Source: Paenibacillus sp. FSL R5-0517 (GTDB taxonomy: Bacteria; Bacillota; Bacilli; Paenibacillales; Paenibacillaceae). From it: 64,000 bases of DNA. The stretch lies in NCBI RefSeq assembly GCF_037974355.1, contig NZ_CP150235.1, forward strand, positions 1,116,001 through 1,180,000, read 5' to 3'. The notes beneath the pieces are model-generated. The model saw only the letters and a program-made list of their open reading frames with translations. It was not told the origin of the DNA and did not search any database. The translations under genes were made by a program, and so were the position numbers. Shown here piece after piece: positions 51,676 through 60,793 of this stretch. Within the stretch, counting starts at the first letter, position 1. The number at the start of each line of letters is the position of its first letter.

Positions 51676-52566
51676 ATGAAAAGGTTGAGAAAATATGACA
51701 CGCTGCTGTTCTTTCTCTTCATTTTGCCTTGGATCATTGGATTTATCACTTTTTTTATGATTCCTTTTGGAACCTCGGTATTCTATGCCTTTACGGATGC
51801 CAGACTTCCTGGAGCAACCAACTTCAACTTTGTCGGGATCGATAATTTTACACACATGATGGACGATCCCATCTTTTTGAAAAGTCTGCTGAACACGATG
51901 TATTTTGTAGTATTTGGTGTTCCGATTGTAACAGCAGGCATGCTTGGTCTGGCAATGCTGCTTAATTTTAATGTCAAAGGAATTGCCTTGTTCCGTACCT
52001 TCTTCTATTTGCCGACCTTGGTGCCGATTGTGGCAACGGTCATAATCTGGCGGCTGGTATTCAACTCCGAATTTGGCATCTTGAACGCTGGACTTGGCGC
52101 ACTTGGTATAGGCAAAGTGGACTGGATTGGCGGGGAACATACGATTAAGCCGGTCATCATCATGCTTCAGGTCTGGATCTCCGGCAGCGGGGTACTGATC
52201 TTCCTGGCTGCACTGAAAAATGTACCCAGACATCTGTATGAAGCGGCAGCCATCGATGGTGCCAGCGGGATACGTCGATTTTTCCAGATTACGCTGCCCA
52301 TGATCAGTCCTTCCATTCTGTTTGTCATCATTATTCAGACCATGTATAACTTTCAGATGTTTACGGAAGCACTCCTGTTATCCAAGGGTGGTCCGAACTA
52401 CTCTGCCTATACATTTGTCTACAATATCTACAAGTCGGCCTTTACCGATCTGAAATTCAGCATGGCGATGACACAGTCCATTTTCCTGTTCGCCGTGATC
52501 TCACTTGTCACCCTGATCCTGATGAAATTATCAAACCGCTTTGTGTACTACGAGGGAGAACGATAG
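51676..52566 (+). CDS. Carbohydrate ABC transporter permease (MalF/UgpA type)
   Basis: A 296-residue permease with six membrane helices and the EAA loop (YEAAAIDGASGIRRFFQITL near residue 195) that contacts the ATPase. It is the first of two permeases of a CUT1 sugar importer, along with the gene at 52579 and the binding protein at 53483. No ATPase gene is in the operon, as is common in Firmicutes that share one MsmX-type ATPase. It lies 11 bases after the oxidoreductase. Confidence 0.92.
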   Translation: MKRLRKYDTLLFFLFILPWIIGFITFFMIPFGTSVFYAFTDARLPGATNFNFVGIDNFTHMMDDPIFLKSLLNTMYFVVFGVPIVTAGMLGLAMLLNFNVKGIALFRTFFYLPTLVPIVATVIIWRLVFNSEFGILNAGLGALGIGKVDWIGGEHTIKPVIIMLQVWISGSGVLIFLAALKNVPRHLYEAAAIDGASGIRRFFQITLPMISPSILFVIIIQTMYNFQMFTEALLLSKGGPNYSAYTFVYNIYKSAFTDLKFSMAMTQSIFLFAVISLVTLILMKLSNRFVYYEGER

Positions 52567-52578
52567 GAGGAGAGTTAC

Positions 52579-53412
52579 ATGAATAGCCGAAAAATAGCGG
52601 TAAAAACGTCCCAATATACGTTGCTGATCGCAGCGTTAATGCTATTCGCAGGGCCTCTTGTATGGATGCTCTCGACCATGCTGAAAACCAAAGCGGAAAC
52701 GTATAAGGTACCTCCAACCATCCTGCCAGACACATTCAGTCTGGAAGCCTTTGAACGATTGTTCGCTGTACAGCCGATGATGTGGCAGTGGATTCAAAAC
52801 TCATTGTTCATTTCCTTTTTTGTTGCAGCGGGAGCGGTGGTGTCCAGTTCACTTGTCGCTTACGGTTTCTCCCGCTTTGTGAACAGATACCGTAATATGT
52901 TGTTCCCGGTTGTACTTGTTACGTTGATGATTCCCCCGTCCATTATGATGATTCCCTCGTACGTCCTTTTTTCCAAGTTAAACTGGATTGACACCTGGTT
53001 GCCGCTCATTGTGCCAGCCTGGCTCGGAGGCGCCTATTATATCTTCCTGTTTCGCCAATTCTTCATGACCATTCCCCAGGAGCTGGATGAAGCTACATAT
53101 CTCGATGGCGGCAATCGCTGGACGGTATATGCACGAGTGATTATGCCGCTGTCCAAACCCATTATTATGACAACCATCATTTTTGCCTTTGTGAATTCCT
53201 GGCTCGATTTTCTGGGGCCGTTCCTGTATATCAAAAATGCAGAAATGTTCACCCTGAGCGTAGGCTTGCAGCTCCTGATTGGTCAGACGAGCCAGGATCT
53301 GCCAGCACTTGCTGCGGGAGCATTCATCAGTATTGTTCCGATCGGTCTGCTATATCTGTTTGCACAACGTTATATCGTTGAGGGGGTGGTGCTCACGGGC
53401 ACCAAAGGGTAG
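52579..53412 (+). CDS. Carbohydrate ABC transporter permease (MalG/UgpE type)
   Basis: A 277-residue permease with six membrane helices and the EAA loop (DEATYLDGGNRWTVYARVIM near residue 170). The N-terminal region LLIAALMLFAGPLVWMLSTM and the final LFAQRYIVEGVVLTGTKG are typical of the second CUT1 permease. GGAGGAGAG precedes the ATG, 12 bases after the first permease. Together they form the membrane channel for an oligosaccharide. Confidence 0.93.
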   Translation: MNSRKIAVKTSQYTLLIAALMLFAGPLVWMLSTMLKTKAETYKVPPTILPDTFSLEAFERLFAVQPMMWQWIQNSLFISFFVAAGAVVSSSLVAYGFSRFVNRYRNMLFPVVLVTLMIPPSIMMIPSYVLFSKLNWIDTWLPLIVPAWLGGAYYIFLFRQFFMTIPQELDEATYLDGGNRWTVYARVIMPLSKPIIMTTIIFAFVNSWLDFLGPFLYIKNAEMFTLSVGLQLLIGQTSQDLPALAAGAFISIVPIGLLYLFAQRYIVEGVVLTGTKG

Positions 53413-53482
53413 AGAGGCTGCCTGCTTTCCGGTTTTCAGGTGAACAGGACTTATTGATATGACTTAAAGGGGAGCTGTGTAT

Positions 53483-54832
53483 ATGAAAGCGAAGAGCAAA
53501 CGGCTATTCAATGTGTGGGCACTTGTACTTGCTACAATGGTGGTCATCAGTGGATGTGCGAATGGAGGATCGTCGGAAAATGCCAACTCTGGAGGTTCCG
53601 GAAGCAGTGAAGGCTCAGGCGAGCCGGTAACCATCACGTACTCACAATGGGGGACGGCAGAAGAGCTTCATCGTACACAGGAACTGCTGGATCAGTTCAT
53701 GAAGGCAAATACCGATATTAAGGTCAAACTGGAAGGCAAGGATTGGGGCAGCTATTGGGACGGACTGACAGCGAATGCGGCGGGGGGTACACTTCCGGAC
53801 GTGTTCAAAACGAGTTATGCATACGTGGAGAAATACGCCGAACTGGGTATTTTCAAGGAATTGGATGGCTTGCTGGCGGAAAATCAGTTTGATCTGAACA
53901 ATGTGGACAAAAGTCTGCTAGGTCTTCACCAGTATCAGGGTAAACAAGTATCCTTACCTATCGATGCCAACGTCATCGTATGGTATTACAACAAGGCGAT
54001 CTTTGAGAATGAAACCACGAATCCTCATGATGCTCCCGTCCCTTCGCTCGAGCCCACATGGGATGAAATTACCGATATTGCAACCAAGCTGACGCTGGAT
54101 AAGAACGGGAAAAGCGCAGACGAAGCGGGTTTTGATGCCGGAAACATCAAGCAGTGGGGCTTGTCCATTTCACCAGGATCAACGATGGATTGGTTTCTGG
54201 AGCCGGAACTGTGGTCCAATGGTGCGAAGCTGGTGAATGATGATGGTTCCCTTGCGCTTGAGACACCTGAAGCGATGGAAGTGCTGAACTATTTTATTGA
54301 CTTGACCAAAAATAAAAAGATCAACACCACACCTGCACAGATTGAAGGTTTAGGTGGACAGGTGAATCTTGCGATTACGACATCCAAAGTAGCGATGAAT
54401 CCGGGTGGTAGCTGGAATACAACCAACTACCAGGAGGCTGGCGTAGATTACGGCATCTCGTATTTACCAAAATTCAAAACAAACCAAACTGTTGTTCAGC
54501 CGGCAGGTCTTGCGATCAGTTCCAACACCAAGCATGAAGAGGCAGCATACAAGCTGCTTGCCTGGCTTGCGGGTCCGGATGGACAGACTGAACTTGCAAA
54601 GCAAGGCTATTCCATTCCGGCTAACAAGGCCGCAGCGGATGCTTATATCGCTACTGTAGGTGAAGATAATAAAATCTTCCTGGATGCTCAGCAGTATGGC
54701 ATTGTATCCCCATTTACAACCAAGAAAACCGATCTGGTCTGGACGTACGGCGAGCAATCACTCAAACTTCCTCTCGCTGGGGACGGTGACCTAACCGCAG
54801 CATTGAAGGATTTGGCCTCCAAGATGCAATAA
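53483..54832 (+). CDS. Sugar-binding lipoprotein of the ABC importer
   Basis: Start taken as ATG 53483 (MKAKSKRLFNVWALVLATMV), after GGGGAGC. The 449-residue product has lipobox VISGC near residues 21-25, a Ser/Gly-rich linker, and an extracellular solute-binding family 1 fold (ITYSQWGTAEELHRTQELLD, AMNPGGSWNTTNYQEAGVDY, the hinge region GLAISSNTKHEEAAYKLLAW). It captures the sugar outside the membrane for the two permeases just upstream. A hairpin follows the stop. Confidence 0.92.
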   Translation: MKAKSKRLFNVWALVLATMVVISGCANGGSSENANSGGSGSSEGSGEPVTITYSQWGTAEELHRTQELLDQFMKANTDIKVKLEGKDWGSYWDGLTANAAGGTLPDVFKTSYAYVEKYAELGIFKELDGLLAENQFDLNNVDKSLLGLHQYQGKQVSLPIDANVIVWYYNKAIFENETTNPHDAPVPSLEPTWDEITDIATKLTLDKNGKSADEAGFDAGNIKQWGLSISPGSTMDWFLEPELWSNGAKLVNDDGSLALETPEAMEVLNYFIDLTKNKKINTTPAQIEGLGGQVNLAITTSKVAMNPGGSWNTTNYQEAGVDYGISYLPKFKTNQTVVQPAGLAISSNTKHEEAAYKLLAWLAGPDGQTELAKQGYSIPANKAAADAYIATVGEDNKIFLDAQQYGIVSPFTTKKTDLVWTYGEQSLKLPLAGDGDLTAALKDLASKMQ

Positions 54833-54873
54833 GCAGATAAAGAGGTGGAGAAATAGAAGGCTATAACCAATTG

Positions 54874-54910
54874 GCGGCAGTCGTGGGGAGATCGAGTTCC
54901 CTGGCTGCCG
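54874..54910 (+). terminator. Hairpin after the binding-protein gene
   Basis: CGGCAG pairs with CTGCCG, with an inner GGGGA/TTCCC-type stem, followed by TTATTATG. The weak T run makes it a likely rather than certain terminator. Confidence 0.55.
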
Positions 54911-55036
54911 TTATTATGTTACGGAGACTGTGTTCTTTGTTGTAAGGGGCGGTTGGAAAGGAAAGGGAAGGGGGTGTCTTGTTGTTCGATGCCTCGTATC
55001 GCATTGACTTATGATGAGTTGAAATATAGAATTATA

Positions 55037-55047
55037 TTTGCCGCAAA
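55037..55047. promoter_or_regulatory. TTTGCSGCAAA operator, site 5
   Basis: Perfect TTTGCCGCAAA about 80 bases before the LacI-type gene, consistent with self-regulation. Confidence 0.7.
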
Positions 55048-55126
55048 TTTGGTTGTGCAGGAATGAAATTGCCCCAATACGAATGGAGTTTTAATACATA
55101 GATTAGAGGAAAGGTGGGGACTTCAC

Positions 55127-56155
55127 ATGGCAAAATTGAAGGATATTGCAGACCGCGTTGGTGTATCGATCTCTACCGTTTCACGTGTGATGAAGAACGA
55201 TGTCAATCGATCGGTCAGCGATGAAACCCGCAAAAAGATCTGGGACACCGCTGAGGAGCTGGGTTATCGCTCACAGCGTCCGGCCAAGAAAAAGAAGACT
55301 GAACCTAAAACGGCCTATGCAATTGGTTGTGTGGTCGCCATTCCGCAGAACAAATACAACAGCCCTTATTTTTCAGTCATTATGGAAGGCATAGAGAAGC
55401 AGCTTGCTGAAGCGGGAATGCGACTGGAATTTGTGTATAGCATCGAGAACGATGGAGATACCGTACAATTGCAATCTCTGGTGAAGGAACATCGGATTGA
55501 TGGCATGATTGTAGTGGAACGAATTGACCCGGAAGCTTATCGCTGGCTCAAAGCCAATGTACGGACTGTTGTTGGAGTGGACATTACGGACCCGGACATT
55601 CCAGTCGTTGGTTATGACCGTGAAGAGGCGGCGAGAGAGGCCACGAATCATCTGATTGAGCAAGGACATCGGATCATTGCCTACATTGGCGGTGCGGAGT
55701 ACAAGAATGATTTTCGTGAGGAAAAACGTTTCCTTGGATACCAACGTGCGATGAATGGTGCGGGATTAACGATTGATGATCACTGGGTTATTGATGTGAA
55801 ATGGGATGTTTCTCTGAGTTATGAATTGACCAAGCAGGCATTTACCAATAATGCGAATAGACCTACAGCCATTTTTGCCGCCAGTGATATGATGGCCATT
55901 GCAGCCATGCGCGCTGCAACAGAACAGGGACTCCGCATCCCGGAGGATATCGCCTTTTTTGGGGTGGATAATATTGAAATATCCGAATTCACCTCTCCGC
56001 CATTATCGACCATTCATGTACCGAAGCTGGAGATGGGCATGTTCGCGGTTAAACAGCTGCTCGATTATCTGGATCATCAATATGAAGTGGCTGTCAAAAT
56101 GATCGTTCCGTACCGCTGCATATTCCGCCAATCTTCCAATGGCAAAATAGAATAG
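55127..56155 (+). CDS. LacI-family transcription regulator
   Basis: A 342-residue protein with AAAGGTGGGG before its ATG. The LacI helix-turn-helix is at 1-50 (MAKLKDIADRVGVSISTVSR, then VMKNDVNRSVSDETRKKI). The periplasmic-binding-like sensor domain follows (IDGMIVVERIDPEAYRWLK, TAIFAASDMMAIAAMRAATE, FGVDNIEISEFTSPPLSTIH). It should repress the sugar genes by binding the palindrome TTTGCSGCAAA found at 50108, 50284, 50407 and 50528, and upstream of its own gene at 55037. The inducer is presumably the imported sugar. Confidence 0.93.
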   Translation: MAKLKDIADRVGVSISTVSRVMKNDVNRSVSDETRKKIWDTAEELGYRSQRPAKKKKTEPKTAYAIGCVVAIPQNKYNSPYFSVIMEGIEKQLAEAGMRLEFVYSIENDGDTVQLQSLVKEHRIDGMIVVERIDPEAYRWLKANVRTVVGVDITDPDIPVVGYDREEAAREATNHLIEQGHRIIAYIGGAEYKNDFREEKRFLGYQRAMNGAGLTIDDHWVIDVKWDVSLSYELTKQAFTNNANRPTAIFAASDMMAIAAMRAATEQGLRIPEDIAFFGVDNIEISEFTSPPLSTIHVPKLEMGMFAVKQLLDYLDHQYEVAVKMIVPYRCIFRQSSNGKIE

Positions 56156-56168
56156 CTATCAACCCAAG

Positions 56169-56204
56169 AGTTCCCTTGTCCAAGTTGGACGAAGGGAACT
56201 TTTG
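56169..56204. terminator. Terminator between lacI-type and arr genes
   Basis: AGTTCCCTT at 56169-56177 pairs with AAGGGAACT at 56192-56200, with inner GTCCAA/TTGGAC, followed by TTTG. It may also end the converging arr gene. Confidence 0.75.
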
Positions 56205-56214
56205 ATTTAAGAAA

Positions 56215-56631
56215 TTAATCGTAGATCACATTTTTCCCTTCTTCACTTAGTTTCTTTAAAGAGGTGAGCATATGATTGATCTCTTCATCGGAGTGTCTTT
56301 CCCAGGAAGCTAATTCCGCTACTATTTTTAGAGGTGATTTAGATCGATATGAGCGTGTTGGATTGCCGGGGAATCTTTGATCCGTTAAGTTAGGATCATT
56401 TTCAAAATCTCCTAATGGTTCTACAATGTAGATTCTTTCTTTGGCATTCGTTTTTGCTAATTCAGCACCCCACTTAGCAGCATTTAATGTTCCGGTGAAG
56501 TAAATGTGGTTAGATTTTTTATCTTGGTAGTTGGATAAGTATTGCGGTTCTAATAAATCTCCAATGTTCAGTTCTGCTTTAGTACCATGAAAAAAAGGTC
56601 CATGATCTAATACATTTTTTGGGTCATTCAT
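56215..56631 (-). CDS. arr: Rifampin ADP-ribosyltransferase (Arr)
   Basis: A 138-residue protein with AGAGGTGC before its ATG. The opening DHGPFFHGTKAELNIGDLL, then NHIYFTGTLNAAKWGAELAK, IYIVEPLGDFENDPNLTD and FPGNPTRSYRS are the hallmarks of Arr. It transfers ADP-ribose from NAD to rifamycins, inactivating them in the cytoplasm. The length is normal for the family. It sits alone, minus strand, between the LacI and AraC genes of the sugar cluster, with no mobile-element ends seen, so it is probably an intrinsic gene of the genome rather than a recent arrival. Confidence 0.93.
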   Translation of the reverse strand: MNDPKNVLDHGPFFHGTKAELNIGDLLEPQYLSNYQDKKSNHIYFTGTLNAAKWGAELAKTNAKERIYIVEPLGDFENDPNLTDQRFPGNPTRSYRSKSPLKIVAELASWERHSDEEINHMLTSLKKLSEEGKNVIYD

Positions 56632-56840
56632 ACGGATGCACCTCTTTTTTTAGATTTGTATTTTAGCAGTATAGTGTAGGAATCGCCAAAAAAACAGTCT
56701 ATAAAAAACATAAAAATAACGTTACAATAGAAATAGAGAGAATGATATTGAGCGGAAATTACCTATATAGGCTGAATTAAAGGGTATGGTTTGGCACGGA
56801 AAAATGAACTATTTATGTTGTTCGTGATATTTCAAAAAGC

Positions 56841-56877
56841 AAGGAGCAGACTGCACTCGGCAGTCTGCTCCTTTTTT
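56841..56877. terminator. Two-way terminator at the end of the araC-type gene
   Basis: AGGAGCAGACTGC pairs with GCAGTCTGCTCCT around a short loop, with T runs on both sides. It overlaps the stop of the AraC gene. Confidence 0.85.
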
Positions 56878-57781
56878 ATAGCATTCTGGACAACTTCCGG
56901 TATTCCCGGGGGGAAATGCCTTCATATTTGCGGAACATGCGGCTGAAATAATGAATGTCCGGGTAACCACTTTGTACACCGACCGCCTCAATGGAATGAT
57001 CGGTTTCCCGCAGCAACTTACGTGCCTCGCTTAGACGGATGGATTGAATGTATTCATTGGGCGGCATGCCCGCAATCTGTTTGAACAATTTGGCCATGTG
57101 ATCCACACTCAGGTTTAATTGTTTGGCGATGCCTGAATTGGTCCACGGATTGGAAGGGGCGCCCTCTATACGTTTCATGAGCTCAAGCAGCTTCTCTCCG
57201 TGTACCGAATCATGGCGTGACGAACTTCGCCAGGATGAACGCAGCAGATGGGTCAATATTTGCAGCATCAAAGCTTTGCATACCAGCTCATATCCCGGTG
57301 GGCGCATCGTAAATTCATGTACCAATTGTTCCATAAGCTGCACGGTAGCTGGAGAAGGGGTATAGGTCGGGTTGAAGGATAGCGGCGTCATGCCTTCTGC
57401 GCAAGCTTCCACTGCGAATTTATGATGCAGAACAGTCTCTTCGTTCACAACCATATCGGCCTCGGTCTGAATGGTCAATTCGTTGAAGAAATCAAAATGA
57501 ATGCCAATGAAACGTGCTTCCGGGCTGGAAACCACCTCATTCTGATGATAGACACCGGCAGGCAGCAAGATTAGCTGACCAGCCTTCAGATTAAAATTAA
57601 TATCGTTCATATAAGTTGCAGCTTCGCCTTGAGAGACGTACAGAAGTTCAAAATCATACAAACGCCGCTTTGCCAGTTTGCCGGGAGGAAGGCTCTGGAA
57701 TTGAGCATAATGCACGTTGGGGGACCATTCCTTGTAAGTGACGGTTCGTTGCAGAGGATATATCGCTTGTTGCAGAGACAT
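56876..57781 (-). CDS. AraC-family regulator with cupin sensor
   Basis: Start taken as ATG 57781 (MSLQQAIYPLQ), nine bases after AAGGAG; ATG 57790 touches the ribosome site. The 301-residue protein has an N-terminal cupin-type sugar-sensing domain (about 20-160, with RRLYDFELLYVSQGEAATYM and GQLILLPAGVYHQNEV). Its C-terminal double helix-turn-helix covers about 200-301 (NSGIAKQLNLSVDHMAKLFK, PNEYIQSIRLSEARKLLRET, VGVQSGYPDIHYFSRMFRKY). It is divergent from the CBM9-like gene and probably activates the operon 57969-60581. Confidence 0.9.
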   Translation of the reverse strand: MSLQQAIYPLQRTVTYKEWSPNVHYAQFQSLPPGKLAKRRLYDFELLYVSQGEAATYMNDINFNLKAGQLILLPAGVYHQNEVVSSPEARFIGIHFDFFNELTIQTEADMVVNEETVLHHKFAVEACAEGMTPLSFNPTYTPSPATVQLMEQLVHEFTMRPPGYELVCKALMLQILTHLLRSSWRSSSRHDSVHGEKLLELMKRIEGAPSNPWTNSGIAKQLNLSVDHMAKLFKQIAGMPPNEYIQSIRLSEARKLLRETDHSIEAVGVQSGYPDIHYFSRMFRKYEGISPREYRKLSRML

Positions 57782-57867
57782 AAGTTCCATCTCCTTTTTC
57801 AATGAGATTGGGCCAAATAGATCTAATTGAAACTAAACGGAATTGTGCAAATAATCTCTTTATCTCC

Positions 57868-57894
57868 TAAATAAATAATCACGTAATTTATTTA
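57868..57894. promoter_or_regulatory. Inverted repeat in the AraC/CBM9 divergent promoter
   Basis: TAAATAAAT and ATTTATTTA, nine-base perfect arms, are separated by nine bases (AATCACGTA). It lies about 75 bases before the CBM9-like gene and could be a regulator site. It is AT-only, so chance is possible. Confidence 0.35.
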
Positions 57895-57968
57895 TAATAT
57901 ATGTATTATCACATGTTCTTACGAGAGAGACAACATCACGGATTAAGCTAAAAAAGGAGAGGATGGAC

Positions 57969-58610
57969 ATGAACTCTCTCCCGGTGGAACGGAGCACGAG
58001 TTATTGCTGCGAACGACTCAGGTCCGTTGCACAGAATGGATTTCCCACGTCTACGGATTGGGAGCGATGTGTTCCAGTGGAACTGGTGGACACGGTAACA
58101 GGCAGACCACCTCATCAATCTACAGAAGTTCGATTTGGCTGGAGTCCCGAATACTTGCATATTCGCTTTGTATGCCAGGATGATCACGTCGTATCTGATT
58201 TCACGGAAAGGAACCAGCCATTATACGAGCAGGATGTGGTTGAACTGTTCATTGATGAACAGGGGGATGGCAGGAACTACATGGAACTTGAGATCAGTCC
58301 GCACAACGTGATATTTGATGCATTCATTCACAATAACGACGAAGGTTCAGCATTCCAGGCAGATGTAACCTGGCAGCTGAAGGGGTTGCATACGTCTGTG
58401 GAAGTGGATCGTCAGGGCCATCGGGTGTATCTGATCCATATTCCAGCGAGTAACTTCCAGTCGCCCCTGACTAAAGGGGTGTGCTGGAGGGTCAACGTGT
58501 ACCGTATTGATGAGAATGTGCAGGGAGATCGGGAGTATCAGGCATGGCAGCCCACAGGGGCTGTAAACTTTCATCTACCTGCCCGGTTTGGTTATTTTCA
58601 ATTGGGATAG
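57969..58610 (+). CDS. CBM9-like carbohydrate-binding protein
   Basis: Start taken as ATG 57969, eight bases after AAAGGAG; ATG 57963 is too close. The 213-residue protein has a CBM9-like beta-sandwich (EVRFGWSPEYLHIRFVCQDD, YEQDVVELFIDEQGDGRNYM, LEISPHNVIFDAFIHN). There is no signal peptide, so it acts in the cytoplasm, unlike most CBM9 proteins. Such stand-alone CBM9-like proteins occur in sugar-use clusters of Bacteroidetes and Paenibacillus. It is the first gene of a likely operon with the isomerase and oxidoreductase, and it is divergent from the AraC-type gene. Confidence 0.8.
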   Translation: MNSLPVERSTSYCCERLRSVAQNGFPTSTDWERCVPVELVDTVTGRPPHQSTEVRFGWSPEYLHIRFVCQDDHVVSDFTERNQPLYEQDVVELFIDEQGDGRNYMELEISPHNVIFDAFIHNNDEGSAFQADVTWQLKGLHTSVEVDRQGHRVYLIHIPASNFQSPLTKGVCWRVNVYRIDENVQGDREYQAWQPTGAVNFHLPARFGYFQLG

Positions 58611-58660
58611 CTGTGCATCACTGAAGAACAGGTTTGTATATTTTGGAGGAGGATATTCGG

Positions 58661-59506
58661 ATGAAAAAAGGGATTAATATATGGTCGTTTCCAGGAGATG
58701 CCTCTATTACGGATTGTATTCAGACGGCGAAGCAAGCTGGCTTTGAGGGGATTGAACTATCCCTTAATGCAGAAGGTGAACTGAGTCTGTCTGCCACAGA
58801 TCAGGAGGTTCGTGACATTCAGGGACGTCTGGAGGAAGCTGAACTCGAAATCGCGGGACTTGCAACCGGGTTGTACTGGGATTACCCGATGACGAGCGCT
58901 CGTCCGGAGATTCGCACGAAAGCACTGGATGTGTGTAAAAAACAGTTGGAACTTGCCGCGGCATTTGGTGTGGATACCATTCTGGTCATTCCGGGCGCGG
59001 TTGGTGTGGATTTCATTCCAGACAGCGAAGTGACGGATTATGAAGTTGCTTATGAACGGGCGCAAGAAGCCCTTGCGCACCTGCTGCCGTATGCGAAAAG
59101 TGCAGGCGTATCCATTGGCATTGAGAACGTATGGAACAAGTTTTTGGTATCACCGTTAGAACTGCGTGCCTTTATTGATTCTTTTGGCTCAGAGTATATA
59201 GGTTCATATTTCGATGTGGGCAATGTCGTGCAGAACGGTTACCCGGAGCAGTGGGTTCGCATTCTGGGTCATCGGATCAAAAAGGTGCACTTCAAGGATT
59301 ACCGTCGTCAAGCGGGAGGGCTTCATGGATTTGTGGATCTGCTGGCTGGAGATGTGAATTATCCGGCGGTGATGCAGGCATTACAGGCTATTGGTTACGA
59401 CAACTACGTGACTGCGGAGATGATTCCGCCTTACGCTCATCATTCGAAGCAGATCATATTCAATACATCCAAAGCGATGGATGCCATTCTTGGGCGTTCT
59501 CAGTAA
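58661..59506 (+). CDS. Sugar phosphate isomerase/epimerase (TIM-barrel, AP-endonuclease-2 type)
   Basis: Start taken as ATG 58661 (MKKGINIWSFPGDASITDCI), after TTTGGAGGAGG. The 281-residue protein has the TIM-barrel pattern of the xylose-isomerase-like family: GFEGIELSL, IGIENVWNKFLVS with Glu, YFDVGNVVQNGYPEQW with Asp, IKKVHFKDYRR and YVTAEMIPPY. The conserved Glu, Asp and His residues bind a divalent metal. It probably isomerises or epimerises a sugar intermediate before or after the oxidoreductase encoded next. Substrate not known. Confidence 0.9.
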   Translation: MKKGINIWSFPGDASITDCIQTAKQAGFEGIELSLNAEGELSLSATDQEVRDIQGRLEEAELEIAGLATGLYWDYPMTSARPEIRTKALDVCKKQLELAAAFGVDTILVIPGAVGVDFIPDSEVTDYEVAYERAQEALAHLLPYAKSAGVSIGIENVWNKFLVSPLELRAFIDSFGSEYIGSYFDVGNVVQNGYPEQWVRILGHRIKKVHFKDYRRQAGGLHGFVDLLAGDVNYPAVMQALQAIGYDNYVTAEMIPPYAHHSKQIIFNTSKAMDAILGRSQ

Positions 59507-59567
59507 TAAATTCGGATAACAACGTTTATTGGCGTATTCATTCTATTTTGATATGGGAGGTTGAAAT

Positions 59568-60581
59568 ATGTTAAAAGTGGGATTGATCGGTTTTGGGTTT
59601 ATGGGACGTATGCATTTTGACAACTATGTACGCCTTGCCTCCGAAGGGGAACCCGTGGAATTGGTAGCCATCTGCGATCTGAGAATAGAGGAATTGAAGC
59701 ACGGTAAAGCAGCCGGTAATATGGCAACAGAGCAAGAGGTATATGATCTCACACCTTATCGTTTGTACGACAATATCGACGCGATGCTGGAGCAAGAGGA
59801 ACTGGATATCATTGATATTACGCTGCCCACACCATTGCATGCTGAATTAACATGTTCCTTGCTGGAGAAAGGTTATCATGTACTGTGTGAGAAACCGGTT
59901 GCGCGCCATTCGGCGGAAGGCTGGAAGATGGCAGAAGCCGCCAAAGCGACAGGAAAAACACTGATGATTGGGCAATGTTTACGCTTCTGGCCAGCCTATG
60001 CCTATCTAAAATCCGTAGTAGAAGATGGTCGTTATGGAGCGGTCAACGCAGGTTATTTCTTCCGCGGTTCGGGTTTGCCTCAAGAGTGGTTCCTGGATGG
60101 GGAGAAAAGCGGGGGCTGCATATTAGATATGCACATTCATGATTCGGATATTATTCACTGGGTGTTTGGCAAACCGGATCAAGTATCCACGCTCGCTCGT
60201 AATGTTATTCCGGGAAGCGGCTATGATACCGTGTCTACCAATTATGTGTATCCTGATGGAAAAGTGCTGAATGCCCAAGCCGACTGGACGCTGGGGGGAG
60301 ACTACGGGTTCTCGATGACGTATCGGGTGAATTTGGAGCAGGGGAATCTGGTCTTTGAGAATGGAGAGCTAAAAGTAAATCCCAACCATGGTCCTGGTTT
60401 CGTCGCGGAGCTGTCACCCGACTCGGGATATTATCACCAACTCAAATATTTTATCCAGTCTGTTCACACGGGCACGCCTGTATCTGTATGTACACCAGAG
60501 AGTGCAACAGGCACGCTTGAGTTAATTGAAGCCGAGATACGTTCAGCAGATGAGCACGGCACATTGGTTACGGTAAATTAG
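59568..60581 (+). CDS. Gfo/Idh/MocA-family oxidoreductase (second)
   Basis: A 337-residue protein with GGGAGG before its ATG. The Rossmann fold has GLIGFGFMGRMHFDNY, ITLPTPLHAELT and the family motif HVLCEKPVARHS (EKP at about 105-107). The second domain has KSGGCILDMHIHDSDIIHWV with the substrate-site Asp/His. It likely acts with the isomerase upstream in converting a sugar, using NAD(P). It is different from the enzyme at 50564, so the cluster appears to run two oxidation steps. Confidence 0.9.
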   Translation: MLKVGLIGFGFMGRMHFDNYVRLASEGEPVELVAICDLRIEELKHGKAAGNMATEQEVYDLTPYRLYDNIDAMLEQEELDIIDITLPTPLHAELTCSLLEKGYHVLCEKPVARHSAEGWKMAEAAKATGKTLMIGQCLRFWPAYAYLKSVVEDGRYGAVNAGYFFRGSGLPQEWFLDGEKSGGCILDMHIHDSDIIHWVFGKPDQVSTLARNVIPGSGYDTVSTNYVYPDGKVLNAQADWTLGGDYGFSMTYRVNLEQGNLVFENGELKVNPNHGPGFVAELSPDSGYYHQLKYFIQSVHTGTPVSVCTPESATGTLELIEAEIRSADEHGTLVTVN

Positions 60582-60624
60582 GGGCAGATTGAGAAGTCGT
60601 AGAGCTTGATATTGTAAAAATAAA

Positions 60625-60668
60625 GAAGGGGCTGTCCTTGTCATGAATATGACGGGACGCCCCTTTTA
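60625..60668 (+). terminator. Terminator after the second oxidoreductase
   Basis: AAGGGGC pairs with GCCCCTT with inner GTCC/GGAC and GTCAT/ATGAC stems, followed by TTTTAA. Confidence 0.85.
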
Positions 60669-60793
60669 ATCATCGAGGGGGTGGCTCGTTCCACTCGCTT
60701 ACAATTACGGTGTGAGCAGAGAGAGGCGCAAAGGGATGAGCGCTAACGAATCGGAGACACGTTATTCAGGAGTATGAAGCAACTACGGAAATC

